DNA of 64,000 nt from Hevea brasiliensis (taxonomy: Eukaryota > Streptophyta > Magnoliopsida > Malpighiales > Euphorbiaceae): NCBI RefSeq assembly GCF_030052815.1, contig NC_079494.1:38674467-38738466 (forward strand). Direction: 5' to 3'. Under the pieces are notes generated by a model that saw only the letters and a list, made by a program, of their open reading frames with translations, was not told the DNA's origin and searched no databases. The translations under genes were made by a program, and so were the position numbers. This document shows, in pieces, positions 12,650 to 25,600 of this stretch (positions are counted from its first letter, which is position 1; each line of letters starts with the position of its first letter).

Positions 12650-14341
12650 TCTAGGTTATGTTGTACTACTCTCCTCCAAGTCAGTTTAGGTCTACCCCTT
12701 TTTTTCTTTCTATCATCTAACCTAATGTGCTCTACTTCTCTAATTGGAGCCTCCGTATGTCTACACTTCATATGACCAAACTACCTTAATCTCCCTTCTC
12801 TCAACTTATCCTCAATTGGCACCACTCCTACCTTTTCTCTAATACTTTCATTATAAACTTTATCTAGTCTAGTATGGTCACTCATTCACCTTAACATTAT
12901 CATCTCCGCAACTCTTATCTTAGACACATATGACTCCTTTAATGCCCAACACTCACTACCATATAACATGGCTGGTCGTATGGCTGTACGATAAAATTTT
13001 TTTTTCAACTTATTGGGAATCTTGCGATCACATAAAACTCCTGTGGCATGTCTCCACTTCAACCATCCAGCTTCAATCCTATGACTAACATCCTCCTCAC
13101 ATCCCCATCTACTTGAAGGACCGAGCCAAGATATTTAAAGTGATTACTTTGGGACAGTGCCACTTCATCTAAACTAACTCTTTCCCTATCACCAATTCGG
13201 CCTTCACTAAACTTGCAATGCATGTGTTCTGTCTTCATTCTACTTAACTTAAAGCCCTTTGACTCTAAAGTACTTCTCCAAAGCTCTAGCTTTCTATTGA
13301 CTCCTTCCCGCGTCTCATTTATCAGAACTATATCATCCGTAAACATCATGTATCAAGGGATACTCTCTTGTATATGTTTCGTCAATTCATTTAAAACTAA
13401 TATAAAAAGGTAAGGGCTTACAGCTGAACCTTGGTGTAATCTAACTGAGATAGGAAAATCTCTTGTGTCCCCTCCTATTGTGCGCACAATAGTAGTTGCT
13501 TCTTCATACATATCTTTCAATACTTGTATGTACCTAATAGATATCCTCTTTTATTCTAACACTCTCCATAAGACATCCCTTGGAATACTATCATAAGCCT
13601 TCTCCAAATCGATAAAAACCTAGTATAGATCTTTCTTCACATCTCTATATTTCTCTATCAAGCTTCTAATGAGAAAGATCGCTTTTATAGTTGAACGATC
13701 GGGTATGAAGCTAAATTGATTGGAAGAGATAAAAGTATCATGACATAGTCGATGTTCCACAACTCTCTCCCATAATTCATAGTATGGCTCATGAGTTTAA
13801 TTCCCCTATAATTTGAGCAACTCTGTATGTCTCCCTTATTTTTAAAAATAGGTACTAAAATACTTCTCCTCCATTCATCAGGCATTTTCTTTGAGTTTAG
13901 AATCTTATTAAACAATTTAGTTAACCATGCCACTCCCATATCTCCTAAATACTTCCATACTTCAATTGGTATTCCATCGGGTCCACAGACTTTACCCACT
14001 TTCATTCTCTTAAGTGCTTCATTTACTTCTAAAGATCTAATTCTTCTAATATAATTCACATTCTTTTCTATTGCTCTATAGTCTATATTCATGATATTAT
14101 CATTTTGACTATTATTAAAGAGATCATTAAAATAATTTCTCTATCTTTCTTTAATGTCATCATCTTTCACCAACAATTTTTCATCTTGATTTTCTTTTCT
14201 ATCATCCTTGCTAATCTATAAATATTTTTCTTCCCTTCTTTAGTTCCAAGTTTCTTATATAATTTTTCAAAGGCTTGTGCTCTTACTTGACTAACTGCTT
14301 TTTTTATCTCTTTCTTTGCTATCTTGTACTGTTCATATGTT
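12540..14341 (-). pseudogene. RTE-type LINE, 5'-truncated reverse transcriptase relic
   Basis: A non-LTR retrotransposon copies its RNA into DNA at a nicked target. In minus sense the segment starts inside the pre-RT part (QYKIAKKEIKKAVSQVRAQA near 14330). It then reads EALKRMKVGKVCGPDGIPIE, MPDEWRRSILVPIFKNKGDI and SNYRGIKLMSHT (14030-13790), FIDLEKAYDSIPRDVLW (near 13590), the catalytic segment as FTDDIVLI (near 13345, where the family has an A or V before DD), and [15 protein letters not shown]. Several stops and frameshifts interrupt it. The endonuclease domain upstream is absent. The 3' end carries the tail shared with the tandem duplication to the left. Confidence 0.85.
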
Positions 14342-14955
14342 AAAAATAAAATTTATAATAATTAAAATTAATTAAGTAAAAAATCATAAAAATATATTTC
14401 TTATTATCATATAATAAATTAAAATTAAAAATTATTATTATAATTAATTTTAATTATTTAAATTAAAAATATTACTTTTATATTTTCATATTTTTAATTT
14501 AAAATTAGAAAATTATAATTAAATGACATTAAAAATATAAAAATATTATTTTTTATTTCTATATTATTAATTAAAATTGCAAAAGTAAAATATAAAAAAT
14601 TAACTAATTATAATTATTCAATTAACATTGAAAATAATAAACTAAGTAAAAAATAATTAACTGTAAAAATATTTAAAAAAAATTAAAAGAAAAGGTAACT
14701 CAAGCACTGGGCGAGTTACATATTCCTATTTTTGAGCTAAATTAGACATAAATTGAGACTTCCTAAATGAATTGAATTAAAAATTAAAAATAAACTAAAT
14801 TAGACATCCCAATAAACACATGGCCAAATTAAGTTTCATTTCATTTTATATTATTATTCCCTCTCTCTAAATTTCTCTTCAATTAAATTTATTGGTTCTC
14901 TTTTTGTGTTCAAATAATAATAAACTATATTTTTATTTAAAAAAAATCTTTAAAA

Positions 14956-14958
<3 letters not shown>

Positions 14959-15033
<75 letters not shown>
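14959..15033. repeat. (TA)n microsatellite
   Basis: An uninterrupted run of TA dinucleotides of about 75 bases. Confidence 0.95.
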
Positions 15034-15035
<2 letters not shown>

Positions 15036-16226
15036 CGTTTCACGTGCATTAAATAATTTATAATTATAAATATAATTATTTTATTTATAAATTTGTAAAA
15101 AGTTAAATGTTAATTTAATTATAACATAAAATATTAAATTAATTATTAATTTAAATATTATAAAAATAAAAAATATAATATAATATTAACACTTTCAAAA
15201 ATATGAAAATGTAAAAATATTATTTAAAAATTAAAATGGCAAGTTTTATACCATATTAAATTTGTTTAAACTCTTTTTCTTTTAAGTTTTGTTTAATTGT
15301 ATTTCAATATTTTTAATAATTTAAAATTAATATGATTTTTTTTTGTGGGAACTATATATATTTTTCCATTGGTTTAAAATTTTCATTTATATAATTATAA
15401 TTTTTTATTTGATTGATATACTCACACTTTCATCAACTGATATCAATAATGATATTTTCTTAATTCTTAAAAAAAAAATATATATATATACTCTTATAAT
15501 AGTTTTTAAGAGTAATTTCAAAAATGAACCATGTATTAGTGCATTATCATTTAAAGGATTAAATTTGATTTTCATTAAATTAATACCATGAAATTTTTTT
15601 ATGTCACAATCTTTGTTCTCATTAATGGAATGCTGACATGTGAATTTTTTTTTTATTAGTATTAGTGTCATATTAACATTCTGTTAGAAATTAGTATATG
15701 AATATATTTTTATGTGATTTATTGAAATTTATTTTTATAATAATTAAATTAACTAAAACTTGTGAATAAGTCTCATAACATTCAAATTGGAATATAATAC
15801 ATATTTCGGTAATGTTATTTTTATATTTATATTTAGTATTTAGCTTATTTAGATTTGAATAATACACTTATTTTTTTTTTATAAATAATAAGATTTTTTT
15901 ATAATGGCTAAGAATAAATTATATGTAAAAAATAAATTAAAATTTTGGCCTTAGAATAAAAAGGTCATATAATTTAAGTTAAAAACTTGGATAGGAATCC
16001 AAATTGCAATTGTTTCCTTTTTAAAACATAATGAACGAACTTTTTCAAGGACACGTAAATTTATAATTTTATTTTTTTATAAGATTTTATTGTAAATTAC
16101 AATAGAAAGTATAAGTAAATTAGGAATTTTAAATTTATTAAAACTCTTAAATTAATTTATATAATAAAAAATAATATAAAAAAGTAAGAATATTTATGTC
16201 CATGCATAAATTCGCCCTCACTCTCT

Positions 16227-16229
<3 letters not shown>

Positions 16230-16317
<88 letters not shown>
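16230..16317. repeat. (TA)n microsatellite
   Basis: An uninterrupted AT/TA run of nearly 90 bases. It also produces a meaningless alternating Ile-Tyr reading frame on the minus strand. Confidence 0.95.
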
Positions 16318-16318
<1 letters not shown>

Positions 16319-16499
16319 CTAATTAAATGAAAGTTACATCTCACGTTTCTTATTTCCTATTAAATTTCTTATTGAAAAACTTTACCAAAACTTTGCCTTA
16401 TCTTTTAGTAAGAAAAAATTTTACCCTTTAGCTTTTTTTTTTTCCTTAAAAACACGTTGTGTGGACAGTATTTTATATATATATATAGACGATCTACAT

Positions 16500-17059
16500 T
16501 AATCATATATATTTTAATTAATTGAGCAATTAAATTGAATCAATTGGTTATATAATGTAACATTAATGATATATATTTAAATCAATTGTGATAATTATTA
16601 TTTAATTAATTTAATTAAATATATATTTGAGTCAATTGAAATAATTATCATTTAACTTATTTAACTGAATATATATAATATATATTTGAGTCAGTTTAAT
16701 CAATCTAAACATGTAACATATCAAATTGATTATATATCTTAGTCAATTGACCCTTTAATTGTGTCAATTATTGGATCAATTAATTATGTATTTTAGTAAA
16801 TTGAGCATTTAATTTAGTAAATTGAATCAACTGATTATGTGCAATATCATATTGTTATATATATTTGAGTCAATTGCAATAATTACCATTTAATTGATTC
16901 AATTAGATATATGTTTGAATTAATTGAATCAATTTCAATATGTGACATATTACATTGATCATATATTTTAGTTAATTAAGCTTTTATAATTGAATCAATA
17001 GATTATTATATCGTCGTATTGATCATATATATTTGAATTAATTATTATTTAATTGATTC

Positions 17060-17119
<60 letters not shown>

Positions 17120-17577
17120 AAGTCAATTGAATCAATTTCAATATGTGATATGCCACATTGATTATATATTTTAGTTAATTAAGCCTTTAATTGAGTCAAT
17201 TAAATCAATTGATTATGTATAATGCCATATAATTATATACATTTGAGTTAATTGTGATAATTATCATTTAAATGACTTAATTAAATATATATTCTGTCAA
17301 TTTAATTAATTGAGAATGTTACATGTTATAATGATCATACATTTTAATAAATTTATTATTTAATTGAGTAAATTCAATCAATTGATTATATGCAATATCA
17401 TATTAATCACATAATGTATATTTAAGTTAATTAAATTTGAGTATGTGACAGATAACATTGACCATATATTTTAGTCAATTGAGTATTTATTAAATCAATT
17501 AAGTAAAAGCATATTATTTATTTATATAAAATGATTTTTTTTAGTTGAGTCAATTAATATCATTTGAAATTATAACA

Positions 17578-17639
<62 letters not shown>

Positions 17640-17730
17640 TGAGTCAATTCAATCCATTTATATTGTTAATTTAATTGAGTCAATTTAATTGATTTAAATT
17701 CATATCGATCATTATTGACCTTATTATCTT
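16500..17730. repeat. Degenerate AT-rich satellite with a GAGTCAATTG-type core
   Basis: The motif GAGTCAATTG and its variants (TAGTCAATTGAG, AATCAATTGATTAT) recur throughout, together with two markers: ATGTGACATAT..CATTGATCATATAT (near 16710, 16940, 17140, 17435) and GATAATTATCATTTAA (near 16640, 16870, 17250). The markers repeat about every 170-235 bases, so this looks like an old tandem array of roughly 200-base units. Two (TA)n runs (17063-17117 and 17583-17636) sit within it, apparently grown out of the TATATATTTGAG part of the unit. Confidence 0.7.
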
Positions 17731-19072
17731 CAATGATCCATGTTAAATATGATGAAGTTGATCCTCGATTACAGTATAACACAAAGAGCTTAAACTATAA
17801 GAAGACAATTGTAATTGTAATATATAAATAAATATATATATATAATATATATGTATATAAACAAATTTCTTTTTTTTTTTTGACAATAACAAATTTCTTA
17901 CTACATATTCAAACTTTCCTTGTGAATTTCATTTTTAATTTTATATATCAATTTTCCTTTTCTAACAAGCTATTTAGCTAAACCAATCTTATAATAACGG
18001 TATTTTTACCAAAATTAAAATAATATTTAATATTGAATAGAAATTTCGTATTTATAGTTATTTACTAATTATTTCTTTGATTCGGAATTTATATTTAATT
18101 TTGTTTTTTTATTCTAATAGAAGTTATTAAATTATGGTGGATATTAATAAAGTTTGTTCAATACTATTTAAGAATGGGAGATACCCTTTTTAATCAGATT
18201 TTGATTTAGTTGAAGTGTATTTCATAATTATTTATTTTAAATGAATTACGTCATTATGAGGAGTACGTCATTGAGATAGCCATGAGGCTCTCAGTGTACA
18301 AAAGCTTGCTGGACCGTATAAATACTAAAAAATATATATTAATAAGGTTTGATTAAGTGATCGATGGTGATGGAGTGATATTTGTTCCTTTTTTTGGACT
18401 CTCTCTCTCTCTCTCTCCATTTTGTTCTTTTTTTTAGTCTCTCTCTGAACTCCATTTCCATTTATCTTTTTATTATCCCTCTTAGGTGACGAATATAGAA
18501 AAAATTTTCTTCACGTCAATATGTAAGAGATAAATAATAAAATATTTTATAAAAATTAAAAATATAATATTAATATCTTCTAATTAGACTTAAATATCTT
18601 TAAAATTATAAAAAAATTATATCATTATTAATACTATCAAACACACAACTTTTTATACAAATAATTAGTCATTTATCAATTTATTACTTATGCATTTATT
18701 TGGATAAAGTTTGTTATTGAAAAAATTATAGTAAAAGTGTATAAACTTTTAAATACATAACGTGCTTTTTGTTTTAACTTATATTAAAATTTTTAAAAAA
18801 GAAAGTTCAATAACTAAATTTATGAGAGATCATTACCTATAAATACTTGTATACACAAAAGAATAATTCTCAAAAAAATAAGGGATCAATTAACCCATTT
18901 TCCCAAATACATCCGCCATTAATTTTCTTAGCCTTTGTGATTTATTGGGTAGCCAACAATGAGTATTTGATTACCCCTCCTTTTGATTTATTCTCATTTA
19001 TTAATGATTTACTTTTTATTATTTTTTTAATAATTGTTAGAAGGATACGAATTTTCAGTAAGTATGATCATT
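17731..19072. other. AT-rich DNA, no gene
   Basis: It contains a CT-rich stretch (about 18400-18418) and otherwise AT-rich sequence. The frame at 18847-19107 has no recognisable domain and runs into the MITE to its right. Confidence 0.5.
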
Positions 19073-19555
19073 GGGTAAATATTACATGCGATCACTTAAT
19101 TTTATGAGTATTTTCATTAAAGTTACTAAATATTAATTTCTTTCATAAAAATCATTGAATTTCAATTTGATTTTATACAAGTCACTGTGATTGAAAATTA
19201 AAAGTTTTATATTTAATTTACTGACTTATCAATTATTTTATAAATAAAATTATATTATTTTATTAATTTCTTGAAAAAAAAGAAAATATGATGAATAAAA
19301 CACATCTCGCTGCCTCCTTCACCATCCAACCCCTCCCTTTTTTTCGTTTATTCTTCATCAATAACCAGTAGTTAGATAATTTTATTTGTAAAATAGTTGA
19401 CAAATCAGTAAATTAATCTGAAAATCTTTAATTTTTAATCACTGTAAATTTTATGAAATCAAATTGAAATTTAGTGATTTTTATGAAAGAAATTAAAGTT
19501 TAGTGACTTTTATGAAAAATTAGTAAAACTGAGTGGTTGCATATGATAATTACTC
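19073..19555. mobile_element. Long-TIR fold-back MITE
   Basis: The left arm (from GGGTAAATATTACATGCGAT) and the reverse complement of the right arm (from GAGTAATTATCATATGCAAC) align for about 200 bases at roughly three in four positions. They share TTTCTTTCATAAAAATCA and AATTTCAATTTGATTT. The centre holds a CT-rich non-coding spacer. The flanks TATGATCATT (19063-19072) and TATCTTCATT (19556-19565) match at 8 of 10 positions, fitting an old 9-10 base target duplication as left by Mutator-type elements. There is no coding capacity, so it would have moved with a transposase supplied elsewhere. Confidence 0.75.
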
Positions 19556-19754
19556 TATCTTCATTTAATGAAAGCTACTTTTATCTTCTTAAAAAAATTA
19601 TAGGACAAAATTTAATCTCACTGATATAAAGCCACTTTAGAGATGGCTGTCAATCTGCTTAAAGAGTTTTGGGCACCTAAAATTGTACATAGATCGGTTT
19701 TGACGGATTTACTTTATTTTATCAAAACAAATCAATAAAATCAATTTTAATAGT

Positions 19755-20265
19755 ATTCAAATTAATAATGTTGCTGTTGATGGTTGTCAGGGATGTGGAT
19801 TCGGTATGATTATCAGAAATTAATTGAGTGAAGTTATGGCTTTAGGCGCTCATTCGACACCGTATCAACTATCTGTAGACGAGCTAGGCAGAATTGGAAG
19901 CCGCCATCTTTGGCTTAAGTACTGCTGTTGATTTGGGCTTTACGGCCATTACTTTGGAAATGGGATTCATTGGTAGCAGTTAATCTCATGAAGACTCATG
20001 AGGAGTTGTTCACCTACTTGGGAACGAGAATTCTACCGTTGAAAGCAAAAAGCTGAATTTTACCGTTCTCCTTTTAATTGTTCCCACGTGTTTAGGGAAG
20101 CAAATATAGCTCCCCATAGCTTAGCTAAATTAGCTTTGTCCAATTCTACCGTAGACCAGGCATGGATACAAGAATTTTCCTCATCTTTTGCTCATATCTT
20201 GTTAGCAAATGCTGTTCTTCCTACTTAGTTCTTCAATAAAGCTTCTTTTCTTAAAAAAAAAAAAA
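19755..20265 (+). pseudogene. L1-like LINE 3' fragment: RNase H domain and poly(A)
   Basis: Fragments of a plant LINE C-terminal RNase H domain can be read across frame breaks: NVAVDGCQGCGFGMIIRN near the start, then HVFREANIAPHSLAKLALSN near 20085-20145. An AATAAA signal follows near 20235 and an A run at 20253-20265. The 5' truncation plus A-tail is the usual product of LINE insertion. In-frame stops and a frameshift show it is dead. Confidence 0.75.
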
Positions 20266-20493
20266 GAAATTCTTTATTAAATAATTATTATTATTTGTTA
20301 TATTCTCCAACATTATTAATGTTGGTTTTCAGCCCTCAAAAGCGCTAATCCTATCACGTTTGAAATTCCAACTCTCCTACACAACGGCCAAAGCTCAATT
20401 ATTGAGTTAGTAGATCAATAAATAATTTCTTGCTTATTGCCCTACAATTTTTTCATTGTTTTACTAATTTTCACTATAAATGGATTTTGTTTT

Positions 20494-20685
20494 AGATGTG
20501 TCTATAAAGAGTTCTAACTCATATGAAAATGAGCTTATCAACCGTTAAATTAAATTTTTGCATTTAGATTTATATACTCTCTATATAAACTTTAATTAGT
20601 TCTATACATATCTTAATACAAATATCTAATCTAACGGTTGTTAAACTCGTTTTCATATAAGTTCAAGTTTATATTAGATATACTT
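20494..20685. mobile_element. Small inverted-repeat element (MITE)
   Basis: The left arm AACTCATATGAAAATGAG..TTATCAACCGTTAAATTAAA and the right arm (as reverse complement, AACTTATATGAAAACGAG..TAACAACCGTTAGATTAGA) form an inverted repeat of about 80 bases per side around a short centre. It is non-coding. No clear target duplication was found. Confidence 0.6.
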
Positions 20686-20975
20686 TTTATTTTTAAGCAT
20701 ACAAAAAATATAGTAAATCTCGTTATTAATATTAGTTTTTAAAAAATTAATTTAAAAAGGAAATAATAATTAAAATGCTTTTCGTTCATTAAAAAGAGGT
20801 AAGTCTTATAATAAATAAAAGAAAGAGAAAGATTATATATATAAAAAATAGAAAATAGAAATTAATTTATATTTTTAGAATTTGTAAGATGTTTTTTAGT
20901 TCCTTGAGCTGTAAAATTTTTTATATTTAGTAAAACCAAATTTGCATTTAATTATTATTATCATAATTTATTTAG

Positions 20976-21145
20976 TTTTTTTTTTTTATATACATTAGGG
21001 TGTCATCTATATTTGTTTTACAGTTTATAGAAAGTTAATTCCTTTAGGGTTTGTGGTTGCTCCTCCCAACAGTACCTTCTCCAAGGATTGAACTTAAGTT
21101 CTTTCCTTAAAAATGCAGTGGCCTTACCACTATATCCAATACTTT
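20976..21145 (-). mobile_element. Probable tRNA-derived SINE
   Basis: In minus sense a box-A-like TATAGTGGTAAGG (21134-21122) is followed about 40 bases later by GTTCAATCC (21093-21085), which fits the box B consensus GTTCRANYC. An A run (forward T run 20976-20987) ends the unit. The length of about 170 bases suits a SINE. No target duplication is obvious. Confidence 0.45.
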
Positions 21146-21351
21146 TTGGTACCTATTAACTTTTAACCATCCAGATATTAACAAGAGAGACATAGTCTAG
21201 TAAAGGCTTATAGCATCCTAGTGGAAACATATAAATAGAAAACAAGGAGATTAATAACATAAGTCTTTAAATTGGATCTTTGAAGTCAATTTCACAATTA
21301 ATTGCTTTATCTAGATTGAAGCACTCTAGCTCACCAGAGTAGCATCATTTT

Positions 21352-21352
21352 C

Positions 21353-21407
<55 letters not shown>

Positions 21408-21419
21408 CACACACACACA
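21352..21419. repeat. Compound (TA)n(CA)n microsatellite
   Basis: A TA run passes directly into a CA run with a single G interruption. Confidence 0.95.
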
Positions 21420-21750
21420 AAAATGGTATGTGAATCGATTTGATCTGGATAGAATGGAAACAATGAATTAAATGAGATATAAAAGGACTATAATAACCTT
21501 AGGAGAATTGGAGGGAATTATGGGAGGGAAATCTCAGCATCCTGGCACCATGTAGTGTTGTTATTGAATGCTTGTTGAGCTATATGTGAGCTATTAAAGG
21601 GTAAGTGCTTTTCCAAAAAAAAAAATAGTATAGAGAGAAAAATATTCTTGTATATGCTTTGCCTATTAGTAGAATAAGTTGGTTAACATATTGTGATAGA
21701 ATTTTCACTCTTTTTGTAAAACGTTACCAAGAAACTTATTGTAGGCAAAA
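21420..21750. other. Region just upstream of the FRS pseudogene, nothing recognised
   Basis: AT-rich sequence ends in CTTATTGTAG just before the pseudogene's first ATG, which could be an old splice acceptor. No promoter element can be defended. Confidence 0.4.
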
Positions 21751-22671
21751 ATGGGAGACATGAACAGAGTAAATAAGAGGATGTTAATTCAGGAAGTTTT
21801 TGGTTGTAGTGAAGATGATAGCATTTTTTATGTATAAGTGGATGAAGGATTATCAGATGTGGAAATTAATCAAGGCAGGGAGGATGAAGGCAATGATGGT
21901 GAATACACTGTACTTTCAACTAATTTCTCTATTGAGGAACGGTCACAACCAGATGAAGGCATTGAAAGGAATGAAATTGATGATGCAAAATTAAATTCTA
22001 ATGTGAATTATGACTATCAAACCATGCATCCGTTGAGGATGGTCCCCAACCAAGGATGTGGTTTTGCTTAATTGATAGCTCGTATGATTTTTACAGACAA
22101 TATGCGAGATTGAAAGGTTTTAGTGTTACTAAAAAATGTGCTTTGAAGGGAAAAGGAGAGTTTTATAAATATCAGACAATCAATTGCAATAAGGGAAGAA
22201 GAGCTTATGCTGAGAAGTCAACTAAGAGGATAAATTGTCCTGTAATGGTGAATGCAGTTCTAAAAGACAATGGAATGTGGTAGGTCACAAAGATTATATC
22301 TAAACACAACCATGATATGGATCTTTCAATGTTTAGGTTTATGGTTGGCCATAGGAAAATAACTCCTTATATGAAGAGGGTTTTGGAGGCTAATGATATT
22401 TGTGGCATAAGACCGTGCAAAAGCATTAGGATGTTAGAAGTCCAAGTAGGTGGGCCAGAGAATTTGAGTTGCATGCCCAAATACTGGAGAAAGTTGATTC
22501 AGGGTAAAAGGAGGCTACGTTTAGAAGAGGGTGATGCTGAGACAATCCAAAGGTTATTTGTTAAGATGCAACATAATAATGAAAATTTTTTTTATACCAT
22601 GAGAATGGATAGCCAAAATAGGCTCTCGGATGTTTTTTGGGTTCATTTGTGTGGCAAAGCTATGTACGAGG
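21751..22671 (+). pseudogene. FAR1-related (FRS) pseudogene, part 1: N-terminus and DNA-binding domain
   Basis: FAR1/FHY3-related proteins are plant transcription regulators derived from Mutator-like transposases. From the ATG at 21751 an acidic N-terminus leads into the FAR1 DNA-binding domain (FYRQYARLKGFSVTKKCALK, YQTINCNKGRR, KRINCPVMVNAVLK, HNHDMD), where a Cys/His zinc-binding pattern can be seen. The conserved linker follows (ITPYMKRVLEANDICGIRPC, GGPENLSCMP, then RRLRLEEGDAETIQRLFVKM and FFYTMRMDSQNRLSDVFWVH). Defects: TAA at 21835-21837, a frameshift near 22065 and TAG at 22281-22283. The text ends at Met-Tyr-Glu, exactly where gypsy A begins. The reading resumes at 48093, which proves interruption of one gene. 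Confidence 0.88.
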
Positions 22672-25600
22672 TGTAAGGCCCTCACTTTAGGTAGTCCGTA
22701 TATTCTACTGTTTTGATGACTAACGTCTATTCGGACAGCTAGGATGTCTGGAACTACACTCCAACTAGAGTGAGGAGCCATAAATTGACTAAATAAAGAC
22801 CAAGAAAAATTAAGGAAAAATAAAAGAAATGAATTGCAAATGAGTTAAACGAGCCGGGGTCACAGCGATGGGTGAACGTGTGGGGAAGTGACTGTGAATA
22901 GAGTTACTGACCCCATGCCCACGAGGAACCTTAACTAAATAATTTTTGGGACTCCAATGATTAGTTATTGAGGTCTTAATAACATTAAAAATGTCAAAGA
23001 AAATCTAGGAGAATTTAATTAATCGATATAGAAAATTTTAGTTCGGTAAGTAACACAAAGGGCATTTTGGTCAAGTCACCCTCAGTGATGAATTTTGACC
23101 TAAATGCCAAGTGAAATGAGAGAGAACAAAATATTAAAAATAAATTAAAACATGAATTATGATATGAAAAAAAATGAGAAAAGAAAAGGAAAAGAAAATG
23201 AAATAAAAATACAATTATGAAGTGAGCATGACATAAGTAATGACATAATTAAAAAGTTTGACCAATAAAATGTTAACAAATAATTACTAAGGGATAAGAA
23301 ACAAATAAAATGAAGACAAAATTGACTAAGTCTATCATCATCTTCCTTTCTTTTAGCCATGGCTAAAACTCCCATGTCCATTCTCCCTTCCATATTTTTT
23401 TTAAGCTTAATTCCCATGCTTTCCTCACTCCAAAACCCTAGGTAACCTTCACAAAAATTCATCTTCACACCTTGAAGAGTTCACTAGCAGCAAAAAGAAG
23501 TAGGAAATTTGAAGTTTTGAGAGCTTGGAATTTGCTTGATCAAGGTTAGTGCACTAATCCATCTTTCTTTCTTCATTAAATATGAAAAGCATGTTTAGCT
23601 AAGTATAAATTTCATGAAATTAAAAAGAAAACCTTGAGGGAAGAAACCCTAGAATTTTGGCAGCACTAGATGAAGTATGAAATTGATGTTGTTGAAACTA
23701 TTGTTGCCTAATTGAAATGCTTTGAATGATAAATTATAGTTTGGGAGTAAGGAGGAATGAATATTGGGAGTGCTTCTCTTATGCAGGAATTTGGACCAAT
23801 GACTCCAGTATACTGTTTGAGCTATAACTGAAGTTGAGTGGCTCTAATTGGTATGAGGCCAATTGGAGGTGAAACTAAACTCAAAATACCCCATTTTTCA
23901 TGAAGAAACCCTGCCCAAATTTTATCAAAATCTTGGTCAATTTACTATCCCAATCCGAATATCCAAACACTGAACCCAGAAAAATGACCAAATGAACAAT
24001 ATCATTTAGCCATAACTCCCTCTAGACAGGTCCAAATGACCTGAATTTTATACTATTGGAAAGATTAGACATAGGACTATAACTTTCATTGAGAACACCA
24101 AGCCAGAAATGCCTTTAACCAAATGAAATTACTGGCCCAAATTAGGTCATCAAACTAACCAGAATTAATTCTGCCCAGAATTTCCTGGACATAGACCACC
24201 CGACCAGTTTTGGAAAAATGGCCATAACTTGGCCTACAAAAATTCAAATGCAATGAAACCAATGGAAAAATTTTTATAAGACATAGATTTACAATATTGG
24301 TCTTTTGACCAAAACCCAGAACCCAAATGAACTAGTTCAAATGGTTAGAAGAACTTAACACATCAAAATATGGAGTTTGACCAAATTACACTTGACCCCA
24401 GAATAGTGTTTATAGTATATCTTCCACTAGGAAACTCCTATTAGGATAAGCCATACTGATCTAGAACCCTAAGAAAGAGTGCTCCAACTTTGTTTTAGAC
24501 ATGGTCTTTAAACTATGAACATGAGAACCCTAAAATAGAGGTCAAAGTTACTGACCTGAACCTGGACCCTGAGGACACAGGGTACCTATATCGAAACCAA
24601 TGATTTGGCCATAACTAATTCTACAAAATTTGGAAAATTGTAAATAAAATTTCTGAGGGACCATAAGACATAGAGTAATAACTTTTATGAAGAATATTAA
24701 GCTTAAAAATGACTGTAACATGTCCAATTAATTAGACAAATACAAATTCCAAAATCTACCTAATTCTAAACCCAGAAAGAAATAGTGAGCCAGTTATGGT
24801 TATTTAACCATAACTTGAGTTCTAAAACTCCAATTAATATGATTCAAAAAGGAAAACATAGACAAGACATAGATGAACAAATTCTATGAAGGGAGTGTGG
24901 CCAAACAGTGGCCACATCCTGGTCAATTTGCCATGTAAAAACAGTGCACCAAATTTGGACCTAAAGAAAGGTCCATAAAATAACTAGGTATATGAGAGGA
25001 AATGAATTAGAATAAATAATTAAGCATAAAAATAACATGAATTAATGAAATTATAAATATTTAATAATACTATTCTGCCCAAAGTATGCCTAGACTCATT
25101 TATATAGCATGAATTGATTGGTATACCAATTAGGGACTACAAATTACAGTACTGCTCACATGAATGATCATTTACAGGCAACATATGTCTAAGGTGATTG
25201 TTCTACTGACTTTATGCCTACCCGATGGCCATAGTGCCTATTATTATTATTACTGGCTTATGCCTGCCTGCTGGCCTAGTGCCTGACATGACCGTTATAT
25301 ACTAGGCAGACATACGGATGTCTAACTAGTATATTCCTATGTATCCAGTTTTTATAGTCTGTCATAAGTTACTTGGGCACAGATAAAAGCAATAAGCCTT
25401 AAATATAAATAAGTACATGAGAAAATCATTAATATGAATTTTATAAGACTGAATATAATGTATATGCACAGAAAAGATCCCTATTAGCTTATTTACTTCC
25501 AAAGTTCTATAAAACATGTAAAAGATTTTAAATACATGAAAATTGATATTTATTTATAAGGTTATACGTGAAATAATTATTTTAAATTGTTTAGTTATTT

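Larger units (their letters stand above)
14342..16499. other. Very AT-rich DNA with (TA)n blocks
   Basis: There is no gene. The stretch is long A/T-rich sequence broken by two large TA microsatellites, listed separately. Short frames here are chance products of low base complexity. Confidence 0.6.

Noticed and set aside
16147..16344. Minus-strand frame with a long alternating Ile-Tyr run
   Set aside because: It is the direct translation of a (TA)n microsatellite, not a gene.
22843..22890. A true 5S rRNA gene
   Set aside because: Only the two promoter-like boxes match. Spacing is 8 bases shorter than in 5S and the rest of the 5S sequence is absent.
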